Of a stretch of DNA of 64,000 nucleotides, positions 1 to 11,380 are shown piece after piece. How positions within the stretch are numbered: the first letter of the stretch is position 1; each line of letters begins with the position of its first letter. The notes below the pieces were generated by a model that saw only the letters and a list, made by a program, of their open reading frames with translations, was not told the origin of the DNA and searched no databases. Made by a program: the position numbers and the translations under genes. This stretch comes from Saturnia japonica (Eukaryota; Arthropoda; Insecta; Lepidoptera; Saturniidae): the NCBI GenBank assembly GCA_033032175.1, contig CM065325.1:5794930-5858929 (forward strand). Direction: 5' to 3'.

Positions 1-303
1 CACGAGTGCGGGGCTGTAGAAGACACGGCGCAGCACACTCTGTCTGAGTGTGCTGCGTGGGTGGAGCAGCGCCGCACTCTGGCCGTAGCTGTTGGGGGAG
101 ATCTCTCGCTGCCGAGTGTGGTAAAAGCCATGCTCGGCAGCGAGCAAGCATGGACAGCGATGGCCTCCTTCTGCGAGGACGTCATCTCGCAGAAGGAGGC
201 TGCGGAGAGGGTTCGCGAGAGGGATCCCCTGAGCGGCCCTCTCCGCCAAAGAAGAACGGGTGGTAGGAGGAGGCGGTTTATCCGTCAACTCCCGCCACCC
301 TAG
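1..303 (+). pseudogene. C-terminal end of an R1-like non-LTR retrotransposon ORF2 (5' truncated by window)
   Basis: Frame 1 is open from the first base to a TAG at 301-303, giving 100 residues. It begins HECGAVEDTAQHTLSEC, the last three ligands (Cys3, His12, Cys17) of the C-terminal CCHC zinc-knuckle that closes ORF2 in R1-clade non-LTR elements, followed by DLSLPSVVKAMLGSEQAW and an arginine-rich tail. Known: such tails follow the reverse transcriptase and take part in RNA or target binding. The frame has no internal stop, so this copy may be fairly young, but the rest of ORF2 lies outside the window and cannot be judged. High local GC sets it apart from the surrounding DNA. Confidence 0.8.
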
Positions 304-358
304 CCGAACCAGAGGAGACGGGACGGGGGGGGCCCGTCTCCTCATTGCACTGGTTCGG
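304..358 (+). other. Nested stem-loop just after the ORF2 stop
   Basis: CCGAACCAG (304-312) pairs with CTGGTTCGG (350-358), and inside it GAGGAGACGGG (312-322) pairs with CCCGTCTCCTC (333-343). The loop is G-rich. This is a near-continuous 20-bp hairpin at the start of the 3' UTR, a plausible RNA structure of the retrotransposon. Confidence 0.7.
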
Positions 359-592
359 CAGGAGGAGGAGACGGCTATCGGGTGTACATAGCTGTCTCCT
401 AATTAGGCCGGGGCCCGGTTAGCCGGGCCGGCCCCCGGGGCGGCGCGGCAGAATGCCAGCGCAGTACCCGCGTCGCCCCATTATGGGGCGGCTGTACACC
501 GCGGAGTTTTTTAGTGAGTAGGACTCTCACATAACCACTCGACCCCCTAATTCGAGTGTGTACCCATGACGGGTTTTCCACTCCGCGTTAAC
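304..592 (+). mobile_element. 3' UTR of the R1-like element
   Basis: GC-rich sequence directly after the ORF2 stop. It opens with a nested stem-loop (304-358) and continues to about 592, where sequence shared with the Jockey-like 3' tails begins. No clear poly(A) tail is visible, so the exact 3' border is uncertain. Confidence 0.5.
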
Positions 593-1515
593 CTTCACCG
601 GACTTGGGGGCGAGCGCTTAGGGCACTCAGCCGCGAAAGTTTGTGACGACCCGCACGAGGGTGCCTGAGTGGCCGAACCTCGGCTCGGGCGGTCGTCGCG
701 AATGCGAAAAAGTCGCGATCTAACTAATTCCCTAATCCTAAGAGAATTCGAATTAACTAATATATACTCATATGCACGTTCCCCTCCTCCTGGTCCCTTA
801 CAGAACCTATGTACCTGTGTGGTGTGCACGTGTGTGTGTTCATACGTGTGTAATGTTGTGTGTGGGTAACTAAGTGTTGCACGTATAGTGTCACTTTGTA
901 TCGCGCGGGCGGCTGCCTGACCCAAGGGTTTCACACCGAGGAACGGACCTAGGCTTGGGTTGCCGCTAGAGAGGGTGGACGTGACGGGTGTGTGGGAGCG
1001 AAGTTGACCGCCCGTCCTCTGCGGAGAGAACGGTGGTTACGCGGGCGTGGGCGGTGGCACGCTCTGTTTGGAGAGACGGTGGCGTAGAACGCGTTAGCTT
1101 TTTCGGTTTGGTCGGGCGGGTCAGTGAATATATTACGCGGCCGGCGTTTTCTCCGGCAGGCGTTGGGGTCGGGCACATACGAAGCTGCCGCTTTTATTAA
1201 GGGATTCGCGTGGTTTAAGGTGTTTGGCATAGGCATATATCGAAGGAAGGTCCATATCTCTATGGAGATCCTCCATACGAACAAACCAGGGGGCGCCGGT
1301 AAGGCGGTGAAGAAACTTGTTCTGGATGGCTTGTAAGCATTCCCAATTATATCTTGACATATGTGCGAACGCAACGCAGCTATATGTCATAATCGGTCGG
1401 ATACACATCTTGTAGAGCGTAAGCTTGTGTCTCGTGGACATTTTGCTTGCAGCACATAACAGAGGATGCAATCGGGCGAGGACCTTTAAATCATCACTTT
1501 CGGATCGGAATATAA
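593..1515 (-). mobile_element. Jockey-like non-LTR retrotransposon, ORF2 C-terminus plus 3' tail (decayed)
   Basis: On the minus strand from about 1515 the frame reads LKVLARLHPLLCAASKMS, then HKLTLYKMCIRPIMTY, IQNKFLHRLTGAPWFVR and DLHRDMDLPSI. This is the typical C-terminal block of Jockey-clade reverse transcriptase ORFs. A frameshift near 1210 moves the coding to another frame, which continues NPLIKAAASYVPDPN and RRPRNIFTDPP. Downstream, 948-593 matches the 3' tails of copies at 31.3 and 42.2-43.3 kb. The element is 5' truncated and inactive. Its 3' end is cut where it meets the R1-like element. Confidence 0.8.
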
Positions 1516-2335
1516 ATTGCCTAGCCCCTACATCTAGTAGGTGGCCAGCGATTGAACACCATTACCAATCCACAGGTGTCACCAGTTTGAGACTGAGGTT
1601 ATCATGGGGAGTCCGTGGCTACAGCCGCTTCTGGTGCTGGCAAATAGCGGGTCTAAATACATGCTGTCAGATTTGCAAGTAAAAAGATATTGCTGATTTA
1701 AGTATAAAAAAACCTAATGCCAAGAAAATGAAAATGAAATTCCAATATATATATATTGAATGTTGAGCCATAGCTTCTGTGTTTAAGAACCAATTTGGAT
1801 AATTCCTTTTTTCGTTGGAAAGGGGATATACCTCAAGGGATAATTTTATTGACATGGACCTTCCACATCAAAGATACACTAAGGAACTCTTCAAAATCAT
1901 ATAAGTTGGTTTTCTTTTTTGTTAAAAATTGTCTTGTTGAATTGTACTATGCTATAAAAAATTCTTGATTTAAAAACCGTGAATTCTTTATTTATTTCCC
2001 TTAGTTACTGAATTTAGTTATTTACTCTATTTCAATAATATATAATAATAGTATATTTAACCACTGCTGAATTATAGATTCGAGGCACGGAAGTAGTGGT
2101 TCGCATTCCCGCTAAAACCGGCTAATTTCTAGTTGGTCTGTTTTGGTTAGTATTCAAATATGCGTATAATATTTTATCACTGTATAGAATCAATAAGATA
2201 AATAATACTGCAATATTACATTATCAACCACACGCGACTTGTTTTTAAAAGTTTTCGGTAAAGAATTTTTAGCATAGTATTAGTACTTTCGGAGAAATCA
2301 TCCTACAAACATACAAACTTTACTGCTTTATAATA
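1516..2335. other. AT-rich DNA with one repeat shared with 32.3 kb
   Basis: No coding signal. Positions 1816-1944 are similar to 32297-32433; both contain a GGGATAT/GGTGATAT-CTCAA start and end in TTTTTGTTAAAAATTGTC. From about 2230 the sequence turns into the tail of a Helitron-like relic. Confidence 0.4.
1816..1944 (+). repeat. Unnamed dispersed repeat, copy 1
   Basis: Aligns by eye with 32297-32433 in the same orientation, best at the last 25 bases, which share TTGTTAAAAATTGTCTTGTT. Family unknown. Confidence 0.4.
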
Positions 2336-2387
2336 ATATGTCTATCTTCTAAGGAACACCCATAATAAACTTTTTTGTCCTTAAAAT
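2336..2387 (+). repeat. Family A Helitron-like fragment, plus orientation
   Basis: Matches the family-A segment running from TCTATCTTCTAAGGAACACCC to TTAAAATA seen near 18.47 kb. It is joined directly to an oppositely oriented family-A copy that starts at about 2388, forming a head-to-head inverted pair. Confidence 0.55.
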
Positions 2388-3105
2388 AACCGCGGCTTCG
2401 CTCACATGGACTACATAGTGCTATATTTATATACAGTGTAAACTCTTTATAACGAAACTCAAGGGACTGAGCATTTTTTATCGTTATAGAGAGTTATCGT
2501 TATATGGAGTGTTGTTTCAATATGTGGGTTTTAACGTAAACCAACCAAGTTGGGTTCACTTCAACGTTATAGGGAGTTTATCGTTATAAAGTATAACGTT
2601 ATAAAGAGTTTACACTGTATTTTAAAGATAAAAATGCTTATTGTGGGTGTTCCTTAAAAGATAGATACTATACTATACACTATACTATATACTCTCTCTG
2701 ACTTTTTTGTAGGCCTTTTAAAGATCTACAATTATGTAGTATATTTATTTTATATATCTCTTATAGTTTACTCAGCGTAAGCCATTCGAATGCCCGAACT
2801 GATTCACCATTACCAGTTTTTTTTTTGTTTGTTTTTATGTGCGTGGAACACTAATTCTTTTTCTAAAATATAAGTAAACCATGTTACTCCTTATAACATC
2901 AGCTATCTACCAGTGGAAGTCGCGTCAAATTCGGTCTACTCGTTTCGGAAATAACCCTGAACAAACAGACAGACATACAAAATTTAAAAAAAATGTGGTT
3001 TTTGTTATAGGTTTCGTATATACTTTCATATGCTTTTAGTAAAAGGCTATTATTTTAACATTACAATCAGACACTTCGATTTTATGAATTGTATATATGT
3101 ATAGA
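2388..3105 (-). mobile_element. Family A Helitron-like element, split by a TA-target MITE
   Basis: Minus-oriented copy of the roughly 510-bp family A (compare 9514-10017 and 18068-18585). It runs from CCGCGGCTTCGCTCAC to ACAATCAGACACTTCGATTT. After the conserved GGACTACATAGTG block it is interrupted at 2434-2617 by a MITE, and then resumes with TTTTAAAGATAAAAATGC. Confidence 0.7.
2434..2617. mobile_element. MITE family M1, copy 1 (TA target, Tc1/mariner-type)
   Basis: 184 bp with inverted ends CAGTGTAAACTCTTTATAACG and its complement, flanked by TA on both sides (2432-2433 and 2618-2619). The inside repeats a CGTTATA motif in both orientations, about six times. Non-autonomous: no coding capacity. 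A second copy in opposite orientation is at 8048-8233. Confidence 0.9.
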
Positions 3106-4338
3106 AGATATATATAAACAAAATACATAAATAAAAAATGCAAAACAATTTATTAGCATAATAAAATGATAATAAGACGTTTTTTCCGGTTATCTCCTTC
3201 ATCTCCAATACGAGCATACATTTCTCACGCTAGTTTGCGTTCGTTTGACGCGATGACAAGCGTGTACCAGCAAGCAAGCGGGCGAAGGCGCGGGGCGCGG
3301 GGCGCGGGGCAGATCAGGCGCGGCGCGAGCAATGTTCACACAACATAAAAATTAAACTATTTCCTAATTAAAAACTATTAAAAGTAAAGTTAGCTCCGAT
3401 AGAATCGCCCACTTCCGCATTTAGTTATTTGTGGCGGTTAACCCTTCACCAGCTATTAAAGGACGGTTGGGGTTAAATGAAACATTTTTCAAAGCGGGCC
3501 TAAACGCTGACGGGCTTAATGAGATGTCGCCACGAGTTATTTTCAGACTGTATACCGACTTCGAAATATAATAAAAGAACATCATATAAAGTAAAGAATT
3601 AAACACTGTACATAGTTATATTAAAAGTATTTAAATATTGTGTAAAACTTGAACCAGTTTATTAGAATTAACGTTTCAAAATCGTTTATCTACCTAATTA
3701 TTAATAATAACATTTTAAAGATCGTTTGAGAAGAACAGGTATAAACCAGCAATAAATTGCTAATAGTTATTAATAAGATAATTTTAGTAATATTGTAAAC
3801 AACGCTATAATCCTTTTGATGTAAGCAGAGATATACAAACAGAAATATACCTACCATTTACAAATGTATGGTTTAAGTTAACGGTAAACCTAATCTTTTG
3901 GGATTTTTATTTATGTATATATCTAGTACTGAGTATAGGCATTCGTTTAATACAAATCCTTCAGTGTTATTGTAGCCATAACTTTCCAGCGAATGTTGAT
4001 TTATCCCATGATTTTAAAAGTTAACGAATAAATCATTGTTTCGTATAATTTATGTTATACTCAATGATTTTGTAACTTTTTTAAAACTAAAACAGGTATT
4101 GGATATAAATGTATGTACCTAGTATTATAGATTGTGAGTATTCATTTGTTGTGTGCGTGTGTATTTCTTGAATGATCGTTAAGTAGAGCGTGGATGTTAG
4201 TCGGATGACCGCGCCACGTGTATAGCTGTTAGGCTCGATTGATTGCGCGACGACTCTACCCAACAGGCTGTGACGATTTCTGTCGTATTCTACATCAATT
4301 TATTACATCACTACAAATTTGTTCCTGTTTTTTTAAAG
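3106..4338. other. AT-rich intron-like DNA with a GC-rich island
   Basis: Mostly AT-rich with no coding signal. A GC-rich island at about 3200-3345 includes three tandem copies of GGGGCGC (3294-3311). Positions 3405-3600 are a moderately GC-rich block of unknown nature (GTGGCGGTTAACCC and GAGATGTCGCCACGAG), possibly a decayed repeat. Confidence 0.4.
3200..3345. other. GC-rich island with GGGGCGC tandem repeats
   Basis: Strong local GC rise in an AT-rich background, with GCGCGGGGCGCGGGGCG. No convincing exon boundaries. Could be regulatory or an old repeat. Confidence 0.4.
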
Positions 4339-4495
4339 TGGCAAACAAGCATACGGCCTACTTGAGGGTAAGCGGCTACTGCATTCTGTGGTCGCCTGTA
4401 ATATTATATGTACCACTAACGCTTTGCAGACTTTGAACCTGCTAACCCAAAAGGCTCTGGAAACTTTACTCACCGCAGGAACACAACACTAGGAA
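4339..4495 (+). repeat. Dispersed lepidopteran-type repeat (GGCAAACAAGC family)
   Basis: GTGGCAAACAAGCATACGGCC, GTAAGCGGCTAC and ACTTTACTCACCGCAGGAACA recall a repeat I associate with lepidopteran genomes. Degraded, non-coding. Confidence 0.45.
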
Positions 4496-4559
4496 ATAGA
4501 AATCCTCAAAGAAATTTCTATGTGTACTCTCTTGTTTATCAACTAATTTAATACTAAAT

Positions 4560-4881
4560 TACTAATATTATAAGGCTCAAGGAATTATTTATTTGAACAC
4601 GCATTAGCGTAAACTGGAACTACCAGTCAGATGGGAAAAAATATATTTGCATTTCATAGGCAATTTACTGAGGATCGTTATACGCTATATAACTTCACTC
4701 TATGGCCCTAAGAAGCGGAGCAGTAACCATGAACTTCAAGCAATTTGGTAAGCTCTAGGAAAGTATGGTCTGTGAAACAACGATGAGCTGCACGAGCACA
4801 ACCGGCGCGGTGCCGAGGTGCCGAGGTGAAGAGAGTTGGTCGAATACATTTATCGCGTGTGAAACCGTGAGGCACATCTAG
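4560..4881 (+). mobile_element. Family B Helitron-like element, copy 1
   Basis: Begins TTACTAATATTATAAGG, contains GGAACTACCAGTCAGATG and GCGGAGCAGTAACCATGAAC, and ends GTGAAACCGTGAGGCACATCTAG before a T. It is the closest window copy lacking the insertion that splits copy 2 at 33 kb: positions 4655-4673 supply the empty site. Confidence 0.75.
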
Positions 4882-5783
4882 TTGTTTATAAAAAAGGTTT
4901 TTTATAGATGGCAACATGTTATAATTTAATGCGAACATCTATGAGAATATCTAAGTATCTCCTATATCAAGATCGCGACCCGGTTTACACAATTTTTCTG
5001 AATTCGCATAAATTTACTAAATTGAATTTAATTAGCAACAATATTGTACAATCGGGAAGAAAATCTATTTCCTAATTATGTTGTGGAAAAGAAAATATTT
5101 ACCCAGCAGTAGAGTATTGCTTTTAGGTAATACCACTATATTAATTAGTATATATAATAGAATTTAGTATATTATTTGTGGACATACTCATAAGTGATAA
5201 TTTTTTTTTTTTAAATAAAATATTTAATATAATCAACAAACCCTTTTATATTTGATCGATTATAATATTATTGCATAATATAAGTTATTTGTAATTTTTG
5301 AACATTAAAATAAAATATGTATATATGTTACAATATATTTAGTTTTTACTGATTAGAATAAAAAGGTGAGAAATAATACATTAAAATAAACGATATCGAT
5401 TTATTTTTATCAAATAAATAAATGATTCGTCCGACGTATACGTGGCTTTTTATCTACAATAATTAATCGAAGCTTCTATCCAACAGTGCTCTAAGCGTAA
5501 AACAATATTAAAATTATTAGCGCTTCTAAAGTACTACTGTTTAGATTATTATCTGTGGATGACGTGAATATCTCACGAGCGCGGCCGAGTTCCGACTTCG
5601 GTTCATACGTAGAACGCTCGCAGCTAATTAGGTACAATACATTAATAAACAATCCATTAACGATTGAGCCCCAATAAAAGGAACTCAGTTCGATTTGAGC
5701 CCGCGTCGGTCGATCAAAAGTACTCGATCGCGCAGACGTGTTATTGCTTCCATTTAAAAAGATGTAATGTGAATATTTTCAAA
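4882..5783. other. AT-rich DNA, one SINE fragment
   Basis: Non-coding. 4968-5040 resembles the body of the second SINE family at 37.2 kb (GAATTCGCATAAATTTACTAA). A GC-rich patch lies at 5565-5632. Nothing else recognised. Confidence 0.35.
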
Positions 5784-6090
5784 CAACGATGGCTCAGTGA
5801 TTGCGTGTACGGACACTGCGTGGATCGACGTGAATTCGAATCTCTGCATACCTAAGCCTGAGCTTTAAGTGATGGAAATCATCGTGATGAAACCATAGCA
5901 TGGTGGTATGGCATTTTCTATTGTCTTGCTAGCAACCACCATATGTCACCAAGTACTTATAGGTATAGGTAGGATGTGTTCCAGCAGCCGTACTTGAGAG
6001 TCAGTCCCTAGCCAGTCTCACTAGACTTAGCGTGACACCATCTTAGACCACATCGTCAATTAACATCAGGTGAGATTATAGGAAACCTAT
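5784..6090 (+). repeat. tRNA-derived SINE family E, copy 1 (near full length)
   Basis: The head reads GATGGCTCAGTGATTGCGTG (A-box-like) and GAATTCGAATCTC (B-box-like), spaced as in a tRNA gene. The body carries CATGATGAAACCATAGCATGG-like sequence and ends GTGAGATT. These are internal pol III promoter elements. Seven copies are in this window. Confidence 0.8.
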
Positions 6091-6586
6091 AAAGAATTTA
6101 GAAAAATATAAGAACAAGAAATATTAGTGCTAAAGTGCACCTTATTAATTTTTATTTCGCGGAACATATTTTAATAATTACATTTAATTTGCGGTAAATT
6201 AAATTTTATTAACAAGTTCATGTGTTGAAATCTCGTCGTGTTTATCCAGACTATTATATTAAATATTTTACTTTATTATTTGTTTCGTATTAAATTCGTT
6301 TATATCTCATACTGTAAAATTAAGATTTGGTATAGGTATTTTTATATGTAATGGCCACAGATCTCTTTGATAATGGCAGTAGTAAACTGCCATGCATTCC
6401 ACGGTCCACCCGATGATGCACAGTTCATTGAAATATCTCGTTAACGGTAACAATTTAGACAGTGCTTGAGTACCTATATCTACCTGTGGACTACACATAC
6501 CAACTTCAGGTTAGTTTCAGTTTTCACTATACGGTTTGACAATATAAGTATCCGTTGAATTTTATAATTCAGAATGTAAATGTGTG
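6091..6586. other. AT-rich spacer
   Basis: No coding or repeat signal recognised. Confidence 0.3.
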
Positions 6587-6752
6587 TGAGGGTGGTATCT
6601 AGCCAGGCGGGCTTTAGAAAATGCTCTACCACCATGCTATGGTTTCATCACGATGCTTTCCTTCACCGAAAGCATAGACTCATTGCTGGGATTCGATCTC
6701 ACGTCGACCTCCGCGGTGTCCGTACACGCTACCACTGAGCCATCATTGCTTC
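6587..6752 (-). repeat. SINE family E, copy 2 (3' truncated)
   Basis: Reverse of the family-E head: GAGCCATCATTGC at the right, GGGATTCGATCTCAC as B box, ACCATGCTATGGTTTCATCA in the body. Confidence 0.8.
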
Positions 6753-8047
6753 AAACACTCAATGTGTCCATAAGTGCTAAGCAGTAATGATAAAATTATA
6801 ATTAAAAAAGTCTTTTACTCTACTTTCAATTATTAATCTGTAAAACACACTTGGTTTCCGTGATACATCAAAATTGTATTCACGTGAACGAAGTTGCCGG
6901 TATAAGCTTGTAGGTACCTATGAAATAAAAACATGTCCCAAACAATTAATTATGCATACAAAGTTTGGGTCATAGGAAAGGATGCAGGAAACTGTCGCCG
7001 AGGTAACTAATTTACCCGGTCTCGTGGTGACTTTCAGCTTATCTCCGAGTTAAGAACCTGTTTCGCATGCCGTGGGAAACACACTACATGCGCAATAATA
7101 TCCACCTTATTTTGTTTATAGGGTTGTGCTCAACAACGAGCGTGCTTTCCACTCAGTTTGCATTGATTGGTACTTTCACGGCATTATTGGGATATACATT
7201 GGTATTAAACGGTTTTCTATTTTCATAAATTGTTTCTGCGTTTTATAGTACATTATTAGAATGTGTTGTAGTACTAATATTTTTTTAAATAAACATAAAA
7301 ATTTTTTTTTTGTAAGCCCTATTGATAATATAGCCGGTGGCAGCATCTCATTCATTGCCTTGTATACGTGTGATCACATGTTGTATAACGCTCTTGTGTA
7401 TGAGAGTGTGTGTGCACAGGCACCAGGTCACCACATATTGATAACCGCTACTACGTGTATCGCACTGTAGACTATAAATTTAACTTACTGTCGTTTTATA
7501 TTAGCTGGTAAGTTCATACCCAATCCCTTTAGGATACAAAAGGTACCTTTTCGGAATGAAGATTCATAACGCAGCTTGTGGTAGTAGTTGACTTGTAGAA
7601 ATGATCATGTAAGGAAAAGCTTTATGCTTCCTCAATGCGACTTTATCCCTGTCTCTTTCTATTATATAAGAGTGTATGAGTGCATGCGAGTATCGAGATT
7701 CAAGCAGACCAGCATCATGCGCGGCCGGCTGTATAACCCTTCGTCAGGTGGTCACCAAATTGCAAAACATTGCACTTCGGGGCACCTTAGGGTGGTCTCG
7801 CGAAATAGGCCCGGGTTCAGTTATTAAAGATTTATCGGTTATTTTGTACGGTATTATACATATTAAATTAACATGGATGTGTTCTTTATGAATTGGACTA
7901 ACTGATTTTTAAATAATATTTTACTTATTTTTTACTACGGTGGTCCGACTCACACGTTTTTTTTTATTATTATCACAAACCTCAAACTTTTATTATTATA
8001 CTGATTTTAATCAGTGTTATTTAAATTTATATATATATATATGTATA
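6753..8047. other. Non-coding stretch, weak repeat traces
   Basis: At 6880-6915 a GTGAACGAAGTTGCCGGTATAAGCTTG tail resembles the ends of Helitron-like elements. 7720-7830 is a moderately GC-rich block of unknown origin. The rest is AT-rich without features. Confidence 0.35.
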
Positions 8048-8233
8048 CAGTGTAAACTCTTTATAACGTTATCCTTTATAACGATAAACTCCCTATAATG
8101 TTGAAGTGAGCCCAACTTGGTTGATTTGCGTTAAAACCCACATATTGAAACTCCACTCCATATAACGATAACTCTCTATAACGACAAAAAATGCTCAGTC
8201 CCCCTTGAGTTTCGTTATAAAAAGTTTACACTG
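8048..8233. mobile_element. MITE family M1, copy 2
   Basis: 186 bp, inverted relative to the copy at 2434. Same ends (CAGTGTAAACTCTTTATAACG and complement), TA target duplications at 8046-8047 and 8234-8235, inserted in an AT dinucleotide tract. Confidence 0.9.
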
Positions 8234-9513
8234 TATATATATATGTTCAAACTTATTGAACATAAATGTGGCTTTTTTATTTTGATTGTACTGGCAACAC
8301 TGTCTTGGACTCGGTCACTTATATTACTGTACCTATTACGTGCTGCACCATTTTGTTTTATAATTACTTTTATTGTATGTAGTGAATTAAGAAAATATAC
8401 AGTCCACTAATTAGATTCAGTGCCTTTTTAATCCTATATATTATATATTATATTATATTATATTATATTATATTATATATATTATATTATAATATTTAAC
8501 TATCTAAACTGAAACAAGGAGGTCCCAAGGAGGTTTGATGTCAGGCTGATCATAAAACCTATGCGTAAAACACTAATCCAAATCTCATTTCACAAAATGA
8601 TGTAAGAAAACATGAAGCCAACCCTACTTTAGGTGCGACAAAAGCAAGAAGATAATGTTTTATATAATACTAGCTTTGTCTACAACTTTAAACTCGTTGT
8701 CTTGAAAATAAAACGTGTTGCACGCCACCTGTTTTAAAACAGAAACCTTCACGGGCGTGCGCTTAACAGCTCACCAATGTTTGATCGCAATTGGACAAAT
8801 GGTTTAAAATGCCTAACATGGGAGAAAAATTTAGCACGTGTTAAACCGTGGGTCATACCTAGTTTATAAATACACGTGTTAAATAAGTACCGTTGAATAA
8901 TTCATATCGTTAAAACCTTTGTGCTTATCGTTAACTACAAGAAAGCTTATGGTAGTGACTGGCTGCAGTGCCGCGCCGCGCCGCGCTACCGTTACCGCAC
9001 GGATAAGTAACCAGTCGAACTGTCAGACCAGATGGAGATGTATGAACAAATGACCATTTTTTATTACCTCTATGTAGAACGATTGTCTTTCAAACAGTTA
9101 TTAATGAAGCCGATATCTCAATCGTCAATACAATATATAAATTAAAACGTGAGTTGAAAAATAAAATAACTAGGAATAAATTTATGTGGTACAGATTAAT
9201 TCAGAGGTAGTTCCAATCTTATATGTAATGATTTGTTTTAGTATAGGTTGAAGGTTGTTATTAATATTATAATGACATTGGAAATGATAACTGACTAATG
9301 TGAATATGGTCAATTTTACACGTTTACTTTTATCTACACAGTGACACCTAATGAATTTTGATCAATTAGTCCATATTTACCAGGTTCGTAAAAGTTGTCA
9401 TCAAACAACGGAGATTTGAAAAAAATATGATATTGATAAGTTAGGTGATTGATTTTTGGAAGGCCATTAAAGCCTATGAAAATAAGCGATATAATATGCT
9501 TATGTTACATTAA
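8234..9513. other. AT-rich DNA with a simple repeat and element fragments
   Basis: Contains a TATTA-type microsatellite (8445-8492), Helitron-like termini (CTAG at 8670 in minus sense, ACCGTGGGTCATACCTAG ending at 8862 in plus sense), and a short (CCGCG)3 island at 8971-8986. No exon seen. Confidence 0.4.
8445..8492. repeat. TATTA microsatellite
   Basis: Repeated TATTA/TATATTA units in about 48 bp. Confidence 0.85.
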
Positions 9514-10017
9514 TAGCTGTGCCCGCGGCTGCGCTCGCATGGACTACGGAATGCCGTCGAATCGTACTTACCCGGGTATTTTAAAGATAAAAATGCTTAT
9601 AATGGGTGATCCTTTGAAGACAGACATAATTATGCTCTTGCTGACTTTTTTGAATGAACGTCTACAATTATGTAGTTCATATACTTAGTGTAAGCCATGT
9701 AAGCGCCCGAATTGATTCGGCATGACCAGTTTTTTTTATATGCGCGAAACCGCACTTTTTTTTCGAAAATAAACTAATAAATAAAATAAATTACTGCTTA
9801 TAACATCAGCTATCTTCCAGTGAAAGTTCCGTTAAAAACAGTTCCAACCGTTTCGGAGATTTCCCGTAACAAACAAACAGACATACAGACATTTTAAAAA
9901 TAGAGCACCAAGAGTACCGTAACTCATAAATGTATATATTATATGTATATTACATTTAGTAAAAATCTGATATTTTGACATTACAATCAGACATTTCAAT
10001 TTTATTAATTGTATAGA
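9514..10017 (-). mobile_element. Family A Helitron-like element, near full length
   Basis: Minus orientation: starts TAGCTGTGCCCGCGGC, contains ACCGTTTCGGAGATT and CAATCAGACATTTCAATTTT, and ends TTAATTGTATAGA, the complement of the TCTATACAATTAA start. About 504 bp, no coding capacity. It supplies the empty-site version of the M1 insertion at 2434. Confidence 0.8.
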
Positions 10018-10136
10018 ATCAACTACTTTTTTTTTTTAAAGTAACACCATACAAACTATGTTGTGTTAAATTTTTAGCACTAAGACGCCCAAGCCAACCT
10101 CACCCGCACGTGGGGCACCTTTCTGAGTAACAAATG

Positions 10137-10270
10137 AGGATATGGCGATAACGGGGTGGTAGGGCTGTACCGCCCGACTGGGTCGCAACCACCATACATG
10201 TGGTGAGAAGCCCGTCATAGTGATTCGCTTTCACATGTCGCGTTTCGGGATCAGCAGCGACCACCGATTT
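10137..10270 (+). repeat. Family F degraded repeat, fragment
   Basis: GATAACGGGGTGGTAGGG, GCAACCACCATACATGTGG and CGCGTTTCGGGATCAG match blocks found at 16.5, 26.6 and 43.3 kb. Family F looks like an old dispersed element without visible coding. Confidence 0.5.
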
Positions 10271-10718
10271 CGATTTCTCTCAAAGAAAAGAAAAATATCT
10301 ATTTTTAAATTCCTGTTTAAGCTTATCTCTATATACGAGTAGTAGGTAGGTACACCAATATGAATTTCTTGTTATCCAGCATTGATACTTCGAAATGTAT
10401 TAAATCGCGTTCATAAATCTATTCACGTTTTAATAAATGAGCTACTGTAAGAGTCAAAGTAAAAGGCCCCGAAAAAAACTATAAAAGATGTGTGTTTTGA
10501 AGGTGATATGCGTTAAGTGCCACTGCCATGTCATTGAGTAAAACGCAAATAAATTTAAAACGCATTACGTTCGTCGCTTGATGAATCACGTCCTTCAAGA
10601 ACGGAGAAAGGGTTAGCTTTAAAAGGATATTATGTACATTTTGTATTATTTTAAGAGGAAAAGTGAAGAAAAATAACATATACATACACACGTAAGCAAC
10701 TATTAGAGATAACATTAC
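10271..10718. other. AT-rich spacer
   Basis: No coding or repeat signal recognised. Confidence 0.3.
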
Positions 10719-10726
10719 ATATTTAT

Positions 10727-11380
10727 TAGGGTGGGTGGGTAGGTTATATTAAGTTTCAGCTCTTAATATTAAGTATTTTAATTAAAGTATTAAGTATTTT
10801 TGTGCTGATAAAAACTTAAATTTGCATTAATTTTTTCGAAACTAATGAATTATATTAAAATTTTCCGAAGAAAATGTTGAAAAATTAGTAAGAGCGATAA
10901 GTATTGAACTTTGATCATAAATATCTTTCAAACGCTTATTCTAATCGACTAAGCATAAGAGACCTTTTTTGTAGAGCTTTTAATTTCCTGCACAAATATG
11001 TATTGCGCATTTCATAACGTTCATTTGTCAACGACTTACAAAATTCAGAAGCAAAAAAGAAATGTACCTTAAAATCTTTAAATTTCAATCTTGAATATCT
11101 TTAAAAAGGCGAGGCGTGCGAAAAAAATGTAGGAAGACTTTTTTGGAGAACGTTCAATTTCCTACAAAAAACTCTTGAAAAGTTTTGCTGTATGAACAAC
11201 GAATGGTGAGATATGAATTTTTTTGTATGGAACTAAAGAAAAAAAGAAAAACTCTAATGCGCCACCTCTTAATATTAATATTAAGAGCTGAAACTTTAAC
11301 ACAATTTTTTTTTTCGTCATCTCTGACGATATTTTCATGGTAATTAATATTTAAAAAAAAGTTTTTTTTGGCCCACCCTA
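10727..11380. mobile_element. hAT-type non-autonomous DNA transposon
   Basis: 654 bp bounded by TAGGGTGGG at the left and CCCACCCTA at the right, flanked by identical 8-bp direct repeats ATATTTAT (10719-10726 and 11381-11388). An 8-bp duplication and TAGGG ends are typical of hAT elements. A subterminal inverted repeat, GTTTCAGCTCTTAATATTAA and complement, lies about 30 bp inside the left end and about 90 bp inside the right. No transposase ORF. Confidence 0.85.
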
